Assembly (NCBI RefSeq): GCF_001297015.1 | Contig: NZ_LIGE01000029.1 | Location: forward strand, 62,001-126,000 | Origin: Pseudomonas sp. RIT-PI-r | GTDB lineage: Bacteria > Pseudomonadota > Gammaproteobacteria > Pseudomonadales > Pseudomonadaceae | Length of the DNA stretch: 64,000 nucleotides | Reading direction: 5' to 3' | Part shown: piece after piece, positions 60,277-64,000 of the stretch | Position numbering within the stretch: the first letter of the stretch is position 1 | Layout of the letters: each line of letters opens with the position of its first letter | Position numbers and translations under genes: made by a program | The notes under the pieces: model-generated | Seen by the model: only the letters and a program-made list of their open reading frames with translations | What the model was told of the DNA's origin: nothing | Databases searched by the model: none

Positions 60277-60681
60277 ATGCACACCATCGCCCGAATCACA
60301 GTCCTCACACTGGCCCTGGGCTTGAGTGCATGTGCGGTGCAACGACCGGAACCGACCACCAACCTGCCGCCGATTCCGCCGTCGCAACCGAGCCCGACCC
60401 CGTCGACTTCGCCGACCCCAGGCAAAAGCATCCCGGCGAAACCGGCCAAACCCGTGCCGCGCACCTCGGCCAGTTTCGCCCCACCACCGGGCGGCAACAG
60501 CCACTGGGATCAGAAACTCGGCGTCTACGTCCTCGACGACCAGACCAACACCTTCTACCGCCAGCGCACCTACTACCGCTGGAACAACGGCTGGAGCCGG
60601 TCCGTCAGCCCCAACGGCCCGTGGGAAGACACCAACATCCACGGCGTGCCACCGGGGTTGGGCAAGAAATTCGGGCAGTAA
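60277..60681 (+). CDS. Small Pro-rich lipoprotein, unknown function
   Basis: The 134-residue protein has a lipoprotein signal with lipobox LSAC (Cys at residue 20), then a Pro/Thr/Ser-rich linker (about 25-62), and a C-terminal domain with repeated Tyr/Trp (VLDDQTNTFYRQRTYYRWNN). I recognise no function. It lies 25 bases after ccmI and is followed by a terminator, so it may be the last gene of the ccm transcript. Confidence 0.82.
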   Translation: MHTIARITVLTLALGLSACAVQRPEPTTNLPPIPPSQPSPTPSTSPTPGKSIPAKPAKPVPRTSASFAPPPGGNSHWDQKLGVYVLDDQTNTFYRQRTYYRWNNGWSRSVSPNGPWEDTNIHGVPPGLGKKFGQ

Positions 60682-60689
60682 ATGAAAAC

Positions 60690-60714
60690 GGCGATCTTCG
60701 GATCGCCTTTTTTT
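60690..60714 (+). terminator. Terminator after the lipoprotein gene
   Basis: GGCGATC-TTCG-GATCGCC followed by a run of seven T is a strong intrinsic terminator with a TTCG loop, 9 bases after the stop. Confidence 0.92.
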
Positions 60715-60737
60715 GTCTGTCGATTGCGCTGGTGATT

Positions 60738-61326
60738 TCACAGGATCGCGCGGTAGCTGCCGAGCGCTTGAATCGACTTCTTCAACCCCTGACGTTGTAG
60801 CAAACTCAGAAACGATTCGACGTCCATCGTGGGTGTTTTCAATTGTTTGCGTTGGTGCTGCGCGGCTGCGACAACGGCTGCCGAATCCAGATGAAACAGG
60901 TTTTCGACGAACTCATCCGGGTGTTGCGCCTCAATACCGAAAGGGGCGAGGTATTTGTCGGGAAAATCTTTCAAATTAAACGTCACGATCACGCCAGCAT
61001 TGCAACGAATCGCTGCTGCCAGAACATGGCGGTCATCCAGATCGGGCAATGACAATCCACTGACCAAATTTTCATAGTCGTAGACGCAGGCATCGGGAAT
61101 CGCCTGATCCATCAGCTCCGAGGTGCGATCCAATTGCTCGATTGTCAGGTCAGTGCGGTTCTTCAACAGATTGCGTTTCCATTCGCCGTGAATCTCCTTG
61201 GTCCATCGTGCCCGGAATAGCCCTGAGAGGGCTAACCACATCAAAAAGTCTCTCAATGGGGCTGGGTACAAAACACATGCATCGGCTCTTTATTGGCGAG
61301 GCAGCAGTGAAAGAGGAATGCCTCAC
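60738..61326 (-). pseudogene. PIN-domain toxin gene, 5' end frameshifted (vapC-like)
   Basis: From LYPAPLRDFLMW onward 177 residues of PIN-domain protein are intact (PDLDDRHVLAAAIRC, VTFNLKDFP). The codons just before give DACV, containing the first active-site Asp, but a stop codon lies 3 codons upstream and no ATG or GTG is in between. A GTG at 61326, overlapping the antitoxin stop, begins MRHSSFTA in another frame. About 13 extra bases between these two parts explain the break. A TTG at 61271 could start a product lacking the Asp. Confidence 0.7.
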
Positions 61327-61790
61327 TCGTAACCTGTCCTTAACGCTTGTGCCTGCTCTGCGAGAAGCATCATTGCCTGCTCGCTGGCGCTGTCACGCCG
61401 GGTCTTATAATCCATCAGATCGGCAAAGCGCACACGTCGGTGCTTGCCGGTTTTGTGGTAGGAAATCTCGCCACTTTCCAGCAGTTTAATCATGTGCGGG
61501 CGTGAGACGTTGAGCAGGTCGGCGGCTTCTTGGGTGGTCAGTTCGGCGTGTACTGGCACGACTTTAACGGCGTTGCCCTCTGCCAGCGCTGTAAGAATGT
61601 CAGCAAGCAAGCGCAGGGCGGACGTTGGCAACTCGACACGATGAGCTTCGTTCTGCTCATCGAAGATATGTATGTGCTGGGTTTCGAATTGGGTAGCGAG
61701 GTAAGCGGCCAAGGCACGCTGGCCCTCGATGGCGGCTTTGATCTCGCGCTCTACGGGGAGGGTGACCGGCGGATGAATAACAATCGACAT
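61323..61790 (-). CDS. Helix-turn-helix antitoxin (excisionase-family DNA-binding protein)
   Basis: The 155-residue protein has an N-terminal helical region (residues 10-70) and a MerR/excisionase-type helix-turn-helix at about 85-135 (LTTQEAADLLNVSRPHMIKLLESG, shown by its start), then a dimer or toxin-binding tail. Proteins of this type are encoded directly upstream of PIN toxins of the kind that follows here. It likely represses its own operon. Confidence 0.85.
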   Translation of the reverse strand: MSIVIHPPVTLPVEREIKAAIEGQRALAAYLATQFETQHIHIFDEQNEAHRVELPTSALRLLADILTALAEGNAVKVVPVHAELTTQEAADLLNVSRPHMIKLLESGEISYHKTGKHRRVRFADLMDYKTRRDSASEQAMMLLAEQAQALRTGYE

Positions 61791-61873
61791 GATGGTTTTC
61801 CAGCTTTCTGAAAAGACAATGTCGGGACGTTATTCGAATTAAACGAAAATCGCAATAAACGAAACGTTACGCG

Positions 61874-61990
61874 TCAATGGTTGCTCACTAGAAGCCCGTG
61901 GACACACTCAACAATCGCCCTTGCCTTGGCACTCGCCATCTGCCCCGTCGGAAAAACCGCCCACACATCGTTATCCGGCAGCGTCCACTC
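61874..61990 (-). pseudogene. Remnant of LysR-type regulator C-terminus
   Basis: This short minus-strand frame encodes WTLPDNDVWAVFPTGQMA and SAKARAIVE, which match the final part of LysR effector domains (LP...VFPS...A.KvRafv). A stop codon precedes it, and no upstream LysR sequence remains. It is a degraded fragment. Confidence 0.6.
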
Positions 61991-62031
61991 CTACAGGGGA
62001 GTCGTATTGATTAAAACGAGGCTTTACCGAC

Positions 62032-62100
62032 CTAGGAGCCGCCATCGACGAACAATGTCTGCCCGGTGATGAAGCCACTCTGTTCTGAAGGTAGAAACTG
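62032..62100 (-). pseudogene. Remnant of SDR oxidoreductase C-terminus
   Basis: SEQSGFITGQTLFVDGGS followed by a stop is the characteristic C-terminal end of classical short-chain dehydrogenases. Upstream the frame is lost, and only traces (AMAV) are visible in another frame. It is a decayed fragment next to the LysR remnant. Confidence 0.7.
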
Positions 62101-62249
62101 CCATTGCCATAACAATCCCTTCTGGTCTTCCATTGTTCAGGGCTTTGGATGTGAGCCGCTGAGTGTAATCGGGTCCGGTTGCGATGCAATCAATCACATT
62201 CTGTAAAACAACCGGGCGTCGCTTCCAGAATTTCTATGCTTGAGTAAAT

Positions 62250-62265
62250 ATAACTCTAGAGTTAT
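62250..62265. promoter_or_regulatory. Palindromic operator candidate of hicAB
   Basis: ATAACTCTAGAGTTAT is a perfect 16-bp palindrome 30 bases upstream of hicA, within AT-rich sequence that includes a TATAAC-like -10. HicB antitoxins autorepress through such sites. The rest of the 62101-62249 interval shows no recognisable gene. Confidence 0.6.
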
Positions 62266-62295
62266 TTTTGTGAGACCAAGGCAAGGAGGCGGTTG

Positions 62296-62508
62296 GTGCA
62301 GAGCAGGCTATTGATCAAGGAGTTGGAGGATGCAGGCTGGACGCTGGATCGGGTCACTGGCAGTCATCACATCTTCAGGCACCGATACAACCCGTACACG
62401 ATTCCCGTTCCTCACCCGAAAAAGGATTTGCCACTGGGGACGGTCAAAAGCATCAGGAGGCGTGCCGGGTTGTACAACCCGCCAGCCAGTTATGAAGGAG
62501 ATCCGTAA
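62296..62508 (+). CDS. hicA: HicA mRNA interferase toxin
   Basis: The 70-residue toxin has a dsRBD-like fold with the catalytic His in TGSHHIFRH. The GTG at 62296 is chosen because AAGGAGG lies 6 bases upstream (the TTG at 62293 is nearer than usual). It overlaps hicB by one base. Confidence 0.92.
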   Translation: MQSRLLIKELEDAGWTLDRVTGSHHIFRHRYNPYTIPVPHPKKDLPLGTVKSIRRRAGLYNPPASYEGDP

Positions 62509-62912
62509 TGCAATATCCAATCTGCATCGAATGGGGTGATGAAAATACCGCCATCGGTATTCAGATCCCTGATATTCCCGGCGCAGTAACGGCAGGGGAT
62601 AGCTTTGAAGATGCCTACAAGGCTGCGGTTGAAGTCGCCCACATCATGCTGCAGGAGATCGCGGCAGACGGGGAGTCGATTCCTATGCCGACTTCGGCAT
62701 CTGCTCATCGCAGTAATCCGGACTTTGCCGATATGGGATGGGGCATGCTCGAGCTGGACATTTCGCCGTATCTGGGCAAGACCGAGAAGGTCAACGTAAC
62801 GCTGCCCGGTTACGTGATTCAGCGCATCGATCGTTATGTGCGCGAACACAATGTCAAAAGCCGCTCCTCCTTTCTGGCGGATGCGGCAATGGAGAAACTG
62901 GTTCGTTATTAA
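62508..62912 (+). CDS. hicB: HicB antitoxin
   Basis: The 134-residue antitoxin has an N-terminal RNase H-like HicB domain (GIQIPDIPGAVTAGDSFEDA) and a C-terminal ribbon-helix-helix DNA-binding segment (VNVTLPGYVIQRIDRYV). It overlaps hicA (TAATG), and the palindrome upstream of hicA is the likely operator. Confidence 0.92.
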   Translation: MQYPICIEWGDENTAIGIQIPDIPGAVTAGDSFEDAYKAAVEVAHIMLQEIAADGESIPMPTSASAHRSNPDFADMGWGMLELDISPYLGKTEKVNVTLPGYVIQRIDRYVREHNVKSRSSFLADAAMEKLVRY

Positions 62913-62946
62913 GCTTCCTCGCTCCCCCAGGCTCAGTGAATAACCT

Positions 62947-62970
62947 GTGGGAGCGAGCCTGCTCGCGAAG
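62947..62970. repeat. Single REP copy
   Basis: TGGGAGCGAGCCTGCTCGCGA is the common Pseudomonas REP core with a small internal stem (GCGAG/CTCGC). It lies between hicB and the convergent MFS gene. Confidence 0.8.
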
Positions 62971-62981
62971 CTTTTGACGCT

Positions 62982-63999
62982 TCACGCAGTCGCCAATGAA
63001 CCACGCTGCGAAACACTCAAAAACCGCAACAATGCCAACAGCGGGAACGCACTGCCGACAATCACGATCCACAACCAGCCGCCATGCTCATACACCGCAC
63101 TGGCCACGGACGAGCCGAAGGCGCCGCCGATGAAGATGCTGGTCATGTACAGCGCGTTCAAACGGCCACGGCTTTTCGCGTCCAGTGAGTAGACCGCGCG
63201 TTGGCCGAGCACCATGTTCATTTGTACGCAGAAATCGAGCACCACGCCGGTCACGGCCAGGCCGATGACGCTGTAAGCCGGGTGAATGAAGGCGGGCAGG
63301 AAGCTCAGGCTGGCGAACAGCATGGCCAGCAGCGAAGCGATGCGGGTGTGGCCGGCGTCGGCCAGGCGTCCGCTGATCGGTGCGGCGATGGCACCAATGG
63401 CACCGACCAAAGCAAAGATCGCGATTTCGCTTTGCGACAGGCCATGGTTACGCGCCAGTTCCAGCGGCACAGCGGTCCAGAACAGACTGAACGCGGCGAA
63501 CATGCAGCCCTGATAAAACGCCCGTTGGCGCAGTACCGGTTGCTGGCGCAGGAGTGTCCACAGTGAACCGATCAGTTGGCCGTAGGTGGCGCTGTGATCC
63601 GGTTGTCGCTTGGGTACGGTCAATGCCAGCACGACGCTGATCGCCGCCATCAATGCGGCAGCAATCATGAACATCGCCCGCCAGCCCAAGTGGTCGGCAA
63701 CCACGCTCGACACCGGCCGTGCCAGCAAAATACCCAGCAACAAACCGCCCATGATCCCGCCTACTACACGGCCACGAGATTCTTCCGGCGCCAAATGCGC
63801 CGCGAGTGGAATCAGAATCTGCACCGACACCGAACTGAAGCCCACCAACAAAGAGATCAGCAAAAACACATTCGGTTGATCGGTAAACGCCGCCGCCAAC
63901 AGGCTGGCAATCGCCACCCCCGTGGTGATGATCATCAACCGGCGGTTTTCCAGCAGATCGCCCAGCGGCACCAGGAAGAACAGGCCCAGCGCATAACCG
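62982..63999 (-). CDS. MFS transporter (5' end outside the window)
   Basis: Major facilitator family exporter, at least 338 residues, with about ten membrane segments visible. The first residues seen (GYALGLFFLVPLGDLLENRR) carry the loop 2-3 motif GDxxxxRR. The frame runs off the window end, so the start is not seen. Substrate unknown; the drug:H+ antiporter type is likely by motif. Confidence 0.88.
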   Translation of the reverse strand, partial: GYALGLFFLVPLGDLLENRRLMIITTGVAIASLLAAAFTDQPNVFLLISLLVGFSSVSVQILIPLAAHLAPEESRGRVVGGIMGGLLLGILLARPVSSVVADHLGWRAMFMIAAALMAAISVVLALTVPKRQPDHSATYGQLIGSLWTLLRQQPVLRQRAFYQGCMFAAFSLFWTAVPLELARNHGLSQSEIAIFALVGAIGAIAAPISGRLADAGHTRIASLLAMLFASLSFLPAFIHPAYSVIGLAVTGVVLDFCVQMNMVLGQRAVYSLDAKSRGRLNALYMTSIFIGGAFGSSVASAVYEHGGWLWIVIVGSAFPLLALLRFLSVSQRGSLATA

Positions 64000-64000
64000 A

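Noticed and set aside
1..64000. CRISPR arrays, rRNA or tRNA genes, intact insertion sequences
   Set aside because: No regularly spaced repeats, no RNA gene landmarks and no transposase reading frame were seen; the repeats present are palindromic REP-type or the single MITE-like element.

Overview
The window is GC-rich Pseudomonas chromosome, most likely from the P. fluorescens group. This is judged from gene content and order: fleQ/fleSR control, motC/motD, fleN, a cheA-cheB-motCD-par-cheW tail running into ccmA-I, and Pseudomonas-type REP palindromes. It is a lateral flagellin-decoration island joined to the central flagellar/chemotaxis supercluster, then the cytochrome c maturation operon, then a short accessory patch.

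Layout. 1-8702: flagellin glycosylation genes: a multidomain glycosyltransferase cut by the window edge, then pseB, pseC, a pse-associated methylase, pseF, a pseG-pseH fusion and pseI, which together should make and activate pseudaminic acid. 8930-11497: a ketoacyl-ACP synthase III, a Maf/DUF115 motility accessory protein and a small unknown gene. 11740-15393: flagellin fliC, flaG, fliD, fliS, fliT. 15566-19759: regulators fleQ, fleS, fleR. 19887-25649: fliEFGHIJ. 25801-28194: an HsbA/HsbR/HptB partner-switching module. 28299-35409: fliK, fliLMNOPQR and flhB. 35559-36250: a small Pseudomonas gene with a structured leader among repeats. 36558-41723: flhA, flhF, fleN, fliA. 41878-51110: cheY, cheZ, cheA, cheB, motC, motD, parC, parP, cheW and a DUF2802 gene. 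51208-53108 (minus strand): a small FlhB-C-like protein and a second FliK-like protein. 53306-60251: ccmA-ccmI, followed by a small lipoprotein gene. 60738-63999: a broken PIN toxin with its antitoxin, remnants of SDR and LysR genes, an intact hicAB pair, and the end of an MFS transporter gene.

Regulation can be read from the DNA. Good sigma-54 (-24/-12) elements precede fleSR, fliE, fliK, fliL, flhA and cheY, fitting FleQ/FleR class II-III control. Sigma-28 (FliA) elements precede fliC and fliS. Intrinsic terminators follow the KAS III gene, fliC, fliD and the small lipoprotein gene.

The less ordinary items are: the combination of a pseudaminic acid pathway with a fatty-acid condensing enzyme; the PseG-PseH fusion; four repeats in the CheA linker; a second FliK plus stand-alone FlhB-C domain; a cruciform RNA-like leader overlapping an Ash-like reading frame upstream of a small orphan gene; a MITE-like element between fliK and fliL; and a vapC-like toxin that appears broken by about 13 extra bases at its 5' end.
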